Of a stretch of DNA of 38,572 bases, positions 16,615 through 24,994 are shown in pieces. This stretch comes from CAYXFZ01 sp964464385 (GTDB taxonomy: Bacteria; Planctomycetota; UBA1135). The stretch spans positions 1 to 38,572 of the forward strand of contig CAYXFZ010000007.1 of the NCBI GenBank assembly GCA_964464385.1, read 5' to 3'. Made by a program: the position numbers and the translations under genes. The first letter of the stretch is position 1. Each line of letters begins with the position of its first letter. The notes beneath the pieces were generated by a model. That model had not been told where the DNA came from. It ran no database searches and was given only the letters and a program-made list of their open reading frames with translations.

Positions 16615-17451
16615 ATGAAACACATACTCCGCATCTCTTTCGTCCTTGCCGCTCTGCTGTTGGTCACTGCTCTGGTCGCTGGCCCTTCTCGGATCGGTGC
16701 TGCTCTGGATCAAGTCCAAGGCAAGGTTCAATCCGCCATTGACAGCCAGATTGATGACCCAGTCGCCCTGCGACGTCAAATGCGCAAACTGGAGGCAGAA
16801 TACCCCGGTCGCATCACCTCCGTGCGAGGCGATTTGGCCCAACTGCGGCACCAGATTCAGCAATTGGAGCGGGATCATGCCGTAGCCCAACGAGTGGTCG
16901 AGTTGGCTTCTCAGGATCGAGATGCCCTGCTCGGATCGGTCGATTCCTCGGTAGTGACCGTTGCCTTTCGTTCGACTCAGAGGCAATCCTCCTCTTCGCA
17001 TCTTCGCCAGGTCCAATCCCGGGCCAACCGCATGGATCAGACCATCCTCGCCTATCAACAGCGCGGTCGAGATTCTGCCCGCGACCTGGATTACTTGCGC
17101 CGGCAAGAAGAACGCATGACCGGAATCCTGTCTCAAATGGAGACTGAGTACAGCCAATTCCGCGCCCAGATGATGCAGCTGGATCGCCAAGTGGACACCA
17201 TCGAGCGCAATGATCACCTGATCGCGCTCATGGAAAAACGACAACAAACCTTGGACTCTCTCTCCCGCTACGACGCCGGTGGACTCCAGCAACTACAAGG
17301 TCGATTGGCCCAGATCCGCGCCGAACAAGAAGCCAAGATGGAAATGTTGGCCGAAGATTCCTCCACGAACTCCTACGAGCATCGCGCCCGATTGGAAATG
17401 GATTCCGTGCCGCTGCTGGACACGGTGGTCCTCGTGGATCCCGCCTTCTGA
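16615..17451 (+). CDS. Exported or membrane-anchored coiled-coil protein
   Basis: A 278-residue protein starting at ATG 16615 (an upstream in-frame start at 16549 would precede the signal). Residues 5-22 are strongly hydrophobic (ISFVLAALLLVTALVAG) and could be a signal peptide or anchor. The rest is almost entirely charged, Gln-rich and heptad-like (for example DLAQLRHQIQQLERDH and ARDLDYLRRQEERM), indicating long coiled coils. No cysteines or catalytic motif seen. It is divergent from the sigma factor-kinase operon and could be one of its targets, but that is only a contextual guess. A CATCCT hexamer 6 nt before the ATG is a near miss to the TANNNT box. Confidence 0.7.
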   Translation: MKHILRISFVLAALLLVTALVAGPSRIGAALDQVQGKVQSAIDSQIDDPVALRRQMRKLEAEYPGRITSVRGDLAQLRHQIQQLERDHAVAQRVVELASQDRDALLGSVDSSVVTVAFRSTQRQSSSSHLRQVQSRANRMDQTILAYQQRGRDSARDLDYLRRQEERMTGILSQMETEYSQFRAQMMQLDRQVDTIERNDHLIALMEKRQQTLDSLSRYDAGGLQQLQGRLAQIRAEQEAKMEMLAEDSSTNSYEHRARLEMDSVPLLDTVVLVDPAF

Positions 17452-17464
17452 ACCCAAACCTGCC

Positions 17465-17534
17465 CAAGGGGGCGTTCCTCGGTGTAGGATGCGCGGCCGG
17501 ATTCGCTGCTCTCACACCAAAAGAACGCCCCTTG
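17465..17534 (+). repeat. Inverted repeat enclosing the typA start codon
   Basis: CAAGGGGGCGTTC (17465-17477) pairs with GAACGCCCCTTG (17523-17534), 12 bp with one bulged G and a loop of 45 nt. The right arm includes the TTG start codon (17532-17534) of typA. In RNA this would hide the start codon. There is no T-run, so it is not a standard terminator. Confidence 0.6.
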
Positions 17535-19334
17535 CAACTGCGCAACATCGCCATCGTGGCCCACGTGGATCACGGTAAAACCACTTTGGTGGATGGACTC
17601 TTTCGGGAGGCCGGTACCTTGGAACGGGGGCAGGGTGACGCCGAACGCTTAATGGATCAAGATGCCCTGGAGCAGGAACGCGGCATCACTATTTTGTCCA
17701 AGAATGCGGCCGTGGATTGGAAGGGAACTCGCATCAACCTGATTGACACTCCCGGACACGCAGATTTCGGCGGCCAAGTGGAGCGTGTCCTGACGATGGC
17801 AGACGGAGTTTTGCTTTTGGTGGACGCTTTTGAAGGGGTGATGCCGCAAACCCGCTTTGTACTCTCTCGTTCTTTTGAGGCAGGCTTGCGGCCCTTGGTC
17901 GTTGTCAACAAGATGGATCGAGCGGATGCCCGGCCCAACGCTGTATTGGACGAACTCTTCGACTTGTTCGTGGATCTGGATCAAGAAGAATTGGCCCTGA
18001 ATTTTCCCGTGGTTTATGCCAGTGCACGAAATGGCTGGGCGTCAATGACCGCCGAGGAAACCGGATCCGGCCTTGCTTGTTTGCTGGATGCCATGCTCGA
18101 ACACATTCCGGCCCCAGAAATGGATTCCACTGCCCCGATGCGCTTCCAAGTCAGCACTTTGGACTGGAGTGATTTTGTCGGTCGCATCGGCATTGGCCGG
18201 GTTAACCGTGGGGTGCTTCGGCAGGGCATGGAAGTGGTGCGCATCAACGCCAAGAGCGACAAGATGGTCTTTCGGATCAAGGAATTGTTTCGTTACGAGG
18301 GAATGGAGCGGCTACCCNNNNNNNNNNTCGCCGAAGTTCAGGCAGGAGACATCGCCGCGGTCAGCGGCATTGAGGGAATTGGCCTGGGGGATTCTCTTTG
18401 CCATCCCTCCGCTCCGGAACCCTTGGCCACGCTGAATGTCGAAGAACCCACCATGGAAATGGTCTTCAAAGTCAACGATTCTCCCTTGGCGGGAAAAGAA
18501 GGTCGCTTTGTCACTTCTCGCCAGGTGCTGGCCCGTTTGCAGCGTGCCGCCATGATGGATCCGGCCCTGCAAATTTCGTCCGCCGCAAGTGGCGGCACTC
18601 GCGTTGGCGGACGCGGCCTCCTGCACTTGGGCATTTTGCTGGAGAACATGCGCCGCGAGGGATTTGAGCTTGCCGTTGGCCGCCCCCACGTCCTGGAAAA
18701 GGAAGTGGACGGAAAAAGATGTGAGCCCTTGGAAGACGCCAAGGTGGAATGTCCGGAAGACTGCATGGGGCGGGTCATTGAATTTTTTGGGGGTCGAGGC
18801 GCCGAAATAAAATCCATGGAGCGGCGCGGCAGTTTGGCCATCTTGGACATGACCATTCCTACACGGGGATTGATCGGCGCCCGAACCCAAGTCCTAACCC
18901 TGACGCGGGGCGAGGGTGAAGTTTCTTCCCTGGCTTCCGGCTGGACGCCCATCACCAAAACGCAACCTGGCCGCAAGAATGGGGCGCTGGTTTCCAGCGA
19001 GGGCGGGCGGGCAACCGCCTATTCTCTCCGCGCATTTGAAGATCGCGGTCTCTTTTTCATCCGCACTGGCGACCCAATCTACGCCGGCATGGTCATCGGC
19101 GAGACCAATCAGGACAAAGATGTGGTGGTCAACATATGCCGCGAGAAAAAATTGACCAACATCCGCTCGGCCAATAAGGAATTGGAAGAAAAAATTCGCG
19201 CGCCACGAGAAATGGGTCTGGAAGCCTGCTTGGAATTCCTCGCCGAGGACGAACTTCTGGAAGTGGGCCCCTCCTTCTTGCGCATTCGCAAGCGCCTTTT
19301 GCGGGAAAAGGAACGCCTTCGGGCTTCCAAGTAA
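17532..19334 (+). CDS. typA: Ribosome-associated GTPase TypA/BipA
   Basis: A translational GTPase of about 597-600 residues that binds ribosomes and assists 50S assembly and stress adaptation. G-motifs are all present: P-loop AHVDHGKT, RGITI, DTPGHADFGG and NKMD. The C-terminal part is typical of TypA, not LepA or EF-G: MTIPTRGLIGARTQ, the GRKNGALVS segment and KLTNIRSANKELEEKI. The TTG start is the first usable codon and the product starts as expected for the family (LRNIAIVAHVDHGK). A 10-N join at 18318-18327 lies in domain 2. The frame is the same on both sides, and comparison with TypA (RIETDLAEAGD in E. coli) suggests that only about one base is truly missing. It converges with the box operon, 39 bp apart. 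Confidence 0.95.
   Translation: MQLRNIAIVAHVDHGKTTLVDGLFREAGTLERGQGDAERLMDQDALEQERGITILSKNAAVDWKGTRINLIDTPGHADFGGQVERVLTMADGVLLLVDAFEGVMPQTRFVLSRSFEAGLRPLVVVNKMDRADARPNAVLDELFDLFVDLDQEELALNFPVVYASARNGWASMTAEETGSGLACLLDAMLEHIPAPEMDSTAPMRFQVSTLDWSDFVGRIGIGRVNRGVLRQGMEVVRINAKSDKMVFRIKELFRYEGMERLPXXXXAEVQAGDIAAVSGIEGIGLGDSLCHPSAPEPLATLNVEEPTMEMVFKVNDSPLAGKEGRFVTSRQVLARLQRAAMMDPALQISSAASGGTRVGGRGLLHLGILLENMRREGFELAVGRPHVLEKEVDGKRCEPLEDAKVECPEDCMGRVIEFFGGRGAEIKSMERRGSLAILDMTIPTRGLIGARTQVLTLTRGEGEVSSLASGWTPITKTQPGRKNGALVSSEGGRATAYSLRAFEDRGLFFIRTGDPIYAGMVIGETNQDKDVVVNICREKKLTNIRSANKELEEKIRAPREMGLEACLEFLAEDELLEVGPSFLRIRKRLLREKERLRASK
18318..18327. other. Assembly gap (10 N) inside typA
   Basis: Placeholder run of 10 N. 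It starts at a codon boundary and the first full codon after it is 2 bases in, so the true gap must be 1, 4, 7 or 10 bases. Family alignment from memory favours 1. Confidence 0.99.
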
Positions 19335-19373
19335 CGCTCGCTTACTGTGGCCAGGCCGTAGCAACGCAACCGC

Positions 19374-20273
19374 TCAGTCCTGGATCTTGCCCTCCGCCCA
19401 ACGGTGGAATCCTTGTCCGGTCTTGACGCCAAGTTCGCCCTGTGCCACCTTGTCGCGCAAGATTTGGGGCGGGGCAAAACGGACCTCGTCCAATTCCTGC
19501 GCAAGATGCTCGGCAATGGCCAAGCGGACGTCCAATCCCACCAAATCCGTGAGTTTCAATGGCCCCATCGGATGGCGGTAGCCCAATTCCATAGCGGCAT
19601 CAAGATCAGCCGCCGAGGCCACCCCCTCCTCCAGCATGCGCATGGCCTCCAATCCCAAGGTTACCCCAAGACGCGAAGAAGCGAAACCTGGAGAATCCAA
19701 CACAACGATGGGGTGCTTTCCCAAGCGTCGAGTCAGAGAACAAGCTTGCTCGACGACGGCGTCCGCCGTTTCTTTGCCACGCACAATCTCCACCAGGGGC
19801 ATGAGAGGCGGCGGGTTGAAAAAGTGCATGCCCAGAAACCGCTCCGGATGCGGCACGTTTTCTGCCAGCAAAGAAATGGAAAGCGAGGAGGTGTTGGTCG
19901 CCAGCAAGGCATCCTTTTCCACCACGGTAACCACCGAGGCAAAGACCTCGCGTTTGAGATCGGCGCGTTCCGGAACGGCTTCGACGACGAGATTGGATCC
20001 TGTAGCGGCCGCCTTGATATCCCACGACGGCGAGATGCGATTCAGGATGGCCTGGGCCTCACTGGCCCCCAATTTTCCGCGGGCCACACCCTTTTGCAGG
20101 AATTGATCCACCCGCGCCAGACCGGCACACGCCAAATCTTCCTGAATATCGAAGAGTTGAACATTCACCTTGGCCATCGCCAACACTTGCGCGATGCCAG
20201 CACCCATGGTGCCCGCCCCTACCACCGTGGCTGTAAAGATGTTGTCCTCCGGTTTGGATTCAGAATCCGTCAC
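19374..20273 (-). CDS. 3-hydroxyacyl-CoA dehydrogenase of the box operon
   Basis: A 299-residue NAD-dependent 3-hydroxyacyl-CoA (3-hydroxybutyryl/3-hydroxyadipyl-CoA) dehydrogenase of the Hbd/PaaH type. Visible are the Rossmann motif VVGAGTMGAGIA near the N-terminus, Glu in VVEAVPE, NTSSLSIS, the catalytic His in GMHFFNPPPLMPLVEI, and the C-terminal domain MGPLKLTDLVGLDV. GTG 20273 overlaps the boxD stop by 4 bp (GTGA), so it is the last coupled gene of the box operon. In that context it would oxidise 3-hydroxyadipyl-CoA to 3-oxoadipyl-CoA after the box ring-opening steps; the thiolase and enoyl-CoA hydratase are not in the window. Substrate is inferred from context. Confidence 0.9.
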   Translation of the reverse strand: MTDSESKPEDNIFTATVVGAGTMGAGIAQVLAMAKVNVQLFDIQEDLACAGLARVDQFLQKGVARGKLGASEAQAILNRISPSWDIKAAATGSNLVVEAVPERADLKREVFASVVTVVEKDALLATNTSSLSISLLAENVPHPERFLGMHFFNPPPLMPLVEIVRGKETADAVVEQACSLTRRLGKHPIVVLDSPGFASSRLGVTLGLEAMRMLEEGVASAADLDAAMELGYRHPMGPLKLTDLVGLDVRLAIAEHLAQELDEVRFAPPQILRDKVAQGELGVKTGQGFHRWAEGKIQD

Positions 20274-21856
20274 GGAAGCTGGATCCCCGCCTCACACATG
20301 GAAGCGATCATGGGATCATCTCCCTGCAGTGCGGTTCGTTGGAGATAGAGTGAAAGACCCCGGAGGCCACCCAGTTCTTCGCCACCCCCGGCCCGACCCG
20401 GACCACCATGGACCATGGTAGGAAGCACGGTCCCGGGACCCATAGAGTGCTCGGCAATTTTGGCACTGCCAAAGTGCAGCCGACCGTGAAAGGGAGCGAT
20501 GCCCACCATCATCTGGGTGGCAAAGGAACGATCATCGGTGTAAACCGAGGTCACCAGTCCGCCACCGCCGCGACGGATGAGGTCCACGGCCTCAGCAACC
20601 TCGCCGGTGTAAGTCAGCAAGGTCGAGACCGGACCAAAGACCTCCCGTTGATGCACGAGATCGGCCATGGCCGAGTCCTTCGCTTGCAGCAGAACCGGCT
20701 GCTGAAAGCAACCCTGACCGTGTTCGATGTCTCGCAAAGATCCTGGGCCAGACTCACCAAACACCAAATCACAACACTCCATGAGTTCCGCCAAACCGTC
20801 GCGAATGTCCCTCAGCTGCGCGGTGTTGGCCAAGGGACCGGTGCGCACCCCACGCAATTGAGGGTTGCCGACGCCAATTCCAGCCAATTCTTCACAAAGG
20901 GCTTCGCGCACTTCAGAAATGCGGTCCGTCGGGATGCAAATCCGGCGAATGGCTGTGCATTTTTGGCCCGCCTTTTGGGTCATGTCCACAACCACCTCGC
21001 GGAGAAAAAGCTCCCAAGTGGCCGAGCCGGGCTCGACATCCGGTCCCAAAACGGCGGCATTCAAACTGTCCGCCTCAACGTTGACGCGAACCGAATTTTG
21101 AATGACGGCCGGCGTTGCCCGAATACGTTCCGCAGTGGCGGCGGAGCCAGTGAAAGCAACGACATCCTGACCCTGGACATGGTCCAACAAGTCACCAGGT
21201 GATCCCGCAATCCAGGAAAAGGCCCCTGGCGGGAGAATGCCGTCTTCTACCCAGCATTCGCCAGCTCGTACGGCCAATGCGGAAGTGCTGGTGGCCGGTT
21301 TGCTCACGACCGGCATTCCGGCAAGCAAGGCCACGGCCGCTTTTTCCGCCATGCCCCAGACCGGGAAATTAAAGGCATTGATGTGAATGGCAACGCCGAC
21401 CCGAGGTAGCAGGACATGCTGGCCGATGAACCGAGGATTGCGGGCGAGGCGAATGGAATCCCCGTCCAAGAGAAAATGAGCCTCCCCTAGCTGCTCGGCC
21501 ATCTTGGCGTAAGCCGAAAGCGTGCTGATGCCGCCATCCACATCGAATTTTGCATCGCCACGAGTCGCACCCCCACTCTCGGTGGCAAGAGCAAGCAATT
21601 CTTCACGGCGGGCGTGCAAGGATTCCGCCATTTTCAGCAGGAGAGCTCCTCTCTCAGAAAAATTCAGAGCTCGTAACGCTGGCCCGCCCACATACCGGGC
21701 ATGGTGGAGGGCGGCGGCAAAGTCAACGCCAGCCGAGGAGGCGCGGCCGATTTCCTCTCCGGTCGTCGGATTGAACAAGGGTGTGCCCTCGCCCTCGCCT
21801 TCCACCCAGGAATCGCAGACCCAACTGCGCAATTTAAGTTTGGAATCAGTTTGCAT
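20270..21856 (-). CDS. boxD: 3,4-dehydroadipyl-CoA semialdehyde dehydrogenase (BoxD)
   Basis: A 528-residue aldehyde dehydrogenase that oxidises the aldehyde made by BoxC. The sequence follows the PaaZ/PaaN/BoxD branch: GVAIHINAFNFPVWGMAEK, VAFTGSAATAERI, a Glu in VNVEADSLN, and catalytic Cys in AGQKCTAIRRI. The conserved C-terminal end is VHGGPGRAGGGEELGGLRG. It lacks the extra MaoC-type hydratase domain found in PaaZ (about 680 residues), consistent with BoxD. ATG 21856 overlaps the boxB stop by 11 bp; an upstream frame to 21916 lies inside boxB and is less likely. The neighbouring boxB and boxC make the BoxD assignment much stronger than sequence alone. Confidence 0.9.
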   Translation of the reverse strand: MQTDSKLKLRSWVCDSWVEGEGEGTPLFNPTTGEEIGRASSAGVDFAAALHHARYVGGPALRALNFSERGALLLKMAESLHARREELLALATESGGATRGDAKFDVDGGISTLSAYAKMAEQLGEAHFLLDGDSIRLARNPRFIGQHVLLPRVGVAIHINAFNFPVWGMAEKAAVALLAGMPVVSKPATSTSALAVRAGECWVEDGILPPGAFSWIAGSPGDLLDHVQGQDVVAFTGSAATAERIRATPAVIQNSVRVNVEADSLNAAVLGPDVEPGSATWELFLREVVVDMTQKAGQKCTAIRRICIPTDRISEVREALCEELAGIGVGNPQLRGVRTGPLANTAQLRDIRDGLAELMECCDLVFGESGPGSLRDIEHGQGCFQQPVLLQAKDSAMADLVHQREVFGPVSTLLTYTGEVAEAVDLIRRGGGGLVTSVYTDDRSFATQMMVGIAPFHGRLHFGSAKIAEHSMGPGTVLPTMVHGGPGRAGGGEELGGLRGLSLYLQRTALQGDDPMIASMCEAGIQLP

Positions 21857-23270
21857 GGAATCGAACGTAATCGAAATCGAGGGCATTGCCTTGCAGGCCC
21901 TTGGAAGGAGGAGCAATCCAACCGGCGAACTCGCCGGGTTTCCGGCAGGGCACCATCAAGGATTGGACGAAGGATTTGTCGACCTCGGTGGGCAGCCAAA
22001 CTTCTCTTTTGGACTCAAACTCTTGTTCGGAGATCGGGTTTCCCTGCGGGTCGAAGAATGAGCCGGCGAAGACGCCCACGTGCCGATTGAAACGACGATT
22101 GGGCAAGAACAAGCGATCCGGCAAGCCCGCTTTTTCCAACACCTTGTTCCAGCGGGTCAGGGCCTTTTCGCAATCATCGCGGTAGGAATCAGCCAGTTCC
22201 AAATTCATGGCACGGCGCAATGGAATCTCATGGTTGACCAAGCGGCCATTTTCCATCCACTCCAACTCACGACAGCCCTCCAAGGCCACGTGATCCTGAT
22301 ATTTCTTGTCCTTGGACTCACCAAAGCGACCCTTGAGGCCGGTCGCAAAGTAGTTGGCGGAGTTGGAAGAATCCTCACCGCCAAAGAGATCCTGCGAGGC
22401 CGAGAACCATTCGTTGAAGTATTTTTGCAGGATAGCGAGCGGGATGCCGCCGCGATCCCCCACGTCCCCGTTGGGGTCTTCCAGCATCAACTCCACCGTA
22501 CGACGAAGGACCCGCTGAATGCCACTGTCCCCGACAAAGAGGTGGTGGGCTTCTTCGGTCAACATAAAACGGGTGGCACGGGCAAGGGGATCAAAGGCAC
22601 TTTCGGCTAGGGCTCCCAATTGGAACTTGCCATCGCGATCCGTGAACATGGCAAAACAGAAGAAGGAAAGCCAGTCTTCGATGGGCTTATTGAAGGCCTC
22701 CAAAATCCTGGGGCTGTCGGCACTCCCGGAACGGCGCAAAAGCATGTCCTCGGCCTCTTCACGACCATCTTTGCCAAAATACTCGTGGAGCAAATGCACC
22801 ATGGCCCAAAGGTGGCGGGCCTCCTCCACGTTGACTTGAAACAAGTTTCGCATGTCGTAAAGGCTAGGGGCCGTATCGCCCAAGAGCCTTTGCTGCTCGA
22901 CAGAGGCGGGTTCGGTGTCGCACTGCGTCACGATGATGCGGCGGAGTTCTTTGCGGTATTCCCCGGGAACTTGCTGCCAGACATCTTTTCCCATCTGGTC
23001 ACCGAAACCGATCTTGCGATCCTTTTCCGGCGGAGTCAAAAAGATGCCCCAACGATATTCGGGCATGCAAACATGATCGTAATGGGCCCAACCCGAACTT
23101 TCCACGCTGACGGCCGTGCGCAGGTAAATGTCATCCTGCTGGTAGCCCCGGGGACCCATGTCATTCCACCACTCCATAAAGGCGGGCTGCCAGGAAATAA
23201 GGGCCTTTTGGAGCTTGGGATTGCTCTCCAAATCAACGTTGTTGGGAATGGCGGCGGAGGAGATGGTCAT
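21846..23270 (-). CDS. boxB: Benzoyl-CoA 2,3-epoxidase, oxygenase component (BoxB)
   Basis: A 474-residue di-iron monooxygenase subunit that, with the reductase BoxA, converts benzoyl-CoA to 2,3-epoxybenzoyl-CoA. Length equals that of known BoxB (about 473). Di-iron ligand motifs are visible: EEARH (149-153) and TEEAHH (238-243). The start ATG 23270 is 2 bp after the boxC stop; a longer frame to 23378 would lie inside boxC. Operon order boxC-boxB-boxD is as expected for the pathway except that boxA is missing between or before these genes. The electron donor must be encoded elsewhere or be a different reductase. Confidence 0.93.
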   Translation of the reverse strand: MTISSAAIPNNVDLESNPKLQKALISWQPAFMEWWNDMGPRGYQQDDIYLRTAVSVESSGWAHYDHVCMPEYRWGIFLTPPEKDRKIGFGDQMGKDVWQQVPGEYRKELRRIIVTQCDTEPASVEQQRLLGDTAPSLYDMRNLFQVNVEEARHLWAMVHLLHEYFGKDGREEAEDMLLRRSGSADSPRILEAFNKPIEDWLSFFCFAMFTDRDGKFQLGALAESAFDPLARATRFMLTEEAHHLFVGDSGIQRVLRRTVELMLEDPNGDVGDRGGIPLAILQKYFNEWFSASQDLFGGEDSSNSANYFATGLKGRFGESKDKKYQDHVALEGCRELEWMENGRLVNHEIPLRRAMNLELADSYRDDCEKALTRWNKVLEKAGLPDRLFLPNRRFNRHVGVFAGSFFDPQGNPISEQEFESKREVWLPTEVDKSFVQSLMVPCRKPGEFAGWIAPPSKGLQGNALDFDYVRFHAN

Positions 23271-23272
23271 GA

Positions 23273-24910
23273 TCAAGTGCGGTTGTAGTCGAATTCGGGG
23301 CTGGTGGGTTGGCCGTAAAGGGTCAGAGCACCCTGCTCGCCGACGGCATTGGGTCGTTGGAAGATCCAGTTTTGCCAAGCAGAAAGACGACCAAAGATCT
23401 TGGTCTCCACAGTTTCGGGTCCAGCGAAGCGCAGGTTGGCCTCCATACCGGTCAAGCCATCGGGGGATAGGCTGACTCGCTCCTCCACGGCAAGGCGAAT
23501 TTCATCCTCCCAGTCAATATCGTCGGCAGCGACCGTAACCAATCCCAGAGCATTGGCGGTGTCCGTGTCTAAGACATTCCGATTTTTGGCAACCGTGGCA
23601 GCGTGGTCAGGGTCGCCAAGGAATCGAGTTTGCAAGCGGGACAGGCCGTTGGCCATGGGAAAGGTGCCGCCGTTGCGATCCGAGAGTTGCAGCCCAACAC
23701 CCTCCTCCTCAAGCATGTAAATGCGATCGGCGGCCAAAGCCAACTCGAAGAAAGTGCCGATAAAGCAGGATTCTTGACTCACAAGAGCGAAGAAACTGCG
23801 GGCAGTGCAATCCAACCTCTTCAGCACACGTTTTTGGAAGTGCGTCACCTCAGCGACGAACCAATCCTCGGCATGGGCATTCATGGCGGCATCCAAGGCC
23901 AGTGCTTTTTCACTGGAACCGGTTGTTTTCAGAAGAACCAAACCGATCTCCGGGTGGTGGAAACGCAACTCCAGAAGGGCGGCATCCAATTCGCGGAAAG
24001 AGCGGAGAGGGAACCAGTCAGCACCCAGGTCAGAGGCCGGCTCCGGGATTTCCGGCAAGTCTTCTGGAACGTCGATCGTGAGGGTGGCCACGCGGCGCTC
24101 GGAATCCAAGGTCAAGGACACATGGCGCCACTGAAAACCGTCATCGGTTTCTTGCGGTTGAAGGGAATCCAGAGCAACTCCCTGGCGATCGGGGTGTCCC
24201 CCATCGGCGGTCTCGGTCAAGCGGGCCTCCACTTCCTCGGTAAACCGAGAAGAAGGATAGACGGCATCCACCAGCCCCCACTCCACCGCCCGCTTGCCCT
24301 TGACCCCTTCGGCCAAGGTGCTGAACACGTCGGCCAAGTCGCGGCGAACCATACGCTTGTCCACCAGTCGAGTCAGGCCACCGGTACCGGGCAGGACCCC
24401 AAGGTAGGGAACTTCCGGCAGGGCCACCGACGACCGACGATCATCCACAAGGTAAATTTTCTCGCAGGCCATCGGCAATTCGTATCCCCCACCCGAGGCA
24501 ATGCCATTCAGCGCGGCCAAATACGTTTGCCCGGAATGCGCCGTGGCATCTTCAATTGCCAAGCGGGTCTCGTTGGTGAACTTGCAGAAATTGACCTTGA
24601 AGGCATGCGTGGAACTTCCCAGCATGAAAATGTTGGCACCGGAACTGAAGACCCCGTCTTGGCCACTGGTGATCAGCACCGCGCCCACTTCCGGGTGTTC
24701 GAAGCGCAATCGCTGCACGGCATCCGCCAATTCAATGTCCACGCCCAAATCGTAAGAATTGAGTTTTAGGGCGTAACCCGGGCGCAGACCATCTTCTTGA
24801 ATGTCCAGGATGATGCGAGCAACCGACCCCTCGACCTCCAGCCGCAGGTGGCGGTATTCGGAAGGAGAGGTTTCAAAGGAGATGCGTTCAGGAGGCGTGG
24901 CGGTCAGCAT
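23273..24910 (-). CDS. boxC: 2,3-epoxybenzoyl-CoA dihydrolase (BoxC)
   Basis: A 545-residue double crotonase-fold enzyme that opens the ring of 2,3-epoxybenzoyl-CoA to give 3,4-dehydroadipyl-CoA semialdehyde and formate. The N-terminal crotonase domain shows TSGQDGVFSSGANIFML (CoA and oxyanion region), NGIASGGGYELPMACEKIYL and LPEVPYLGVLPGTGGLTRL. A second, more divergent crotonase-like domain occupies the C-terminal half. Length fits BoxC (about 550). ATG 24910 is chosen over an upstream in-frame start at 25078, which would overlap the boxR coding region. It is the first gene of the box operon, divergent from boxR, with a predicted 5' leader of about 24 nt. Confidence 0.94.
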   Translation of the reverse strand: MLTATPPERISFETSPSEYRHLRLEVEGSVARIILDIQEDGLRPGYALKLNSYDLGVDIELADAVQRLRFEHPEVGAVLITSGQDGVFSSGANIFMLGSSTHAFKVNFCKFTNETRLAIEDATAHSGQTYLAALNGIASGGGYELPMACEKIYLVDDRRSSVALPEVPYLGVLPGTGGLTRLVDKRMVRRDLADVFSTLAEGVKGKRAVEWGLVDAVYPSSRFTEEVEARLTETADGGHPDRQGVALDSLQPQETDDGFQWRHVSLTLDSERRVATLTIDVPEDLPEIPEPASDLGADWFPLRSFRELDAALLELRFHHPEIGLVLLKTTGSSEKALALDAAMNAHAEDWFVAEVTHFQKRVLKRLDCTARSFFALVSQESCFIGTFFELALAADRIYMLEEEGVGLQLSDRNGGTFPMANGLSRLQTRFLGDPDHAATVAKNRNVLDTDTANALGLVTVAADDIDWEDEIRLAVEERVSLSPDGLTGMEANLRFAGPETVETKIFGRLSAWQNWIFQRPNAVGEQGALTLYGQPTSPEFDYNRT

Positions 24911-24940
24911 GGGGTGGGGCCCTGGATACGAGGTAAGAGA

Positions 24941-24988
24941 ATGATACTGCAGTAAATTTCCAATTCTATTAGGTTTAGGCAGTATAGT
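24941..24988. promoter_or_regulatory. Divergent boxC/boxR promoters with paired operator half-sites
   Basis: Two inverted copies of GCAGTATNNT: GCAGTATCAT on the minus strand (24941-24950) and GCAGTATAGT on the plus strand (24979-24988), 28 bp apart, with perfect 7-bp arms (ATACTGC/GCAGTAT). Each copy contains a -10-like hexamer facing outward: TATCAT for boxC and TATAGT, 6 nt before the boxR ATG. BzdR/BoxR regulators are known repressors acting on TGCA-type repeats between these genes, so binding here would block both promoters. The operator call is an inference. Confidence 0.6.
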
Positions 24989-24994
24989 GCCACA

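Noticed and set aside
17489..17578. Small upstream frame (29 codons) overlapping the typA start
   Set aside because: No promoter box or ribosome site and no plausible product; cannot be told from chance, although it could in principle act on typA translation.
19404..24769. Long plus-strand frames opposite the box operon (e.g. 19404-20348, 20408-21202, 23603-24769)
   Set aside because: All lie antisense to boxC, boxB, boxD or the dehydrogenase, which match families along their whole length.
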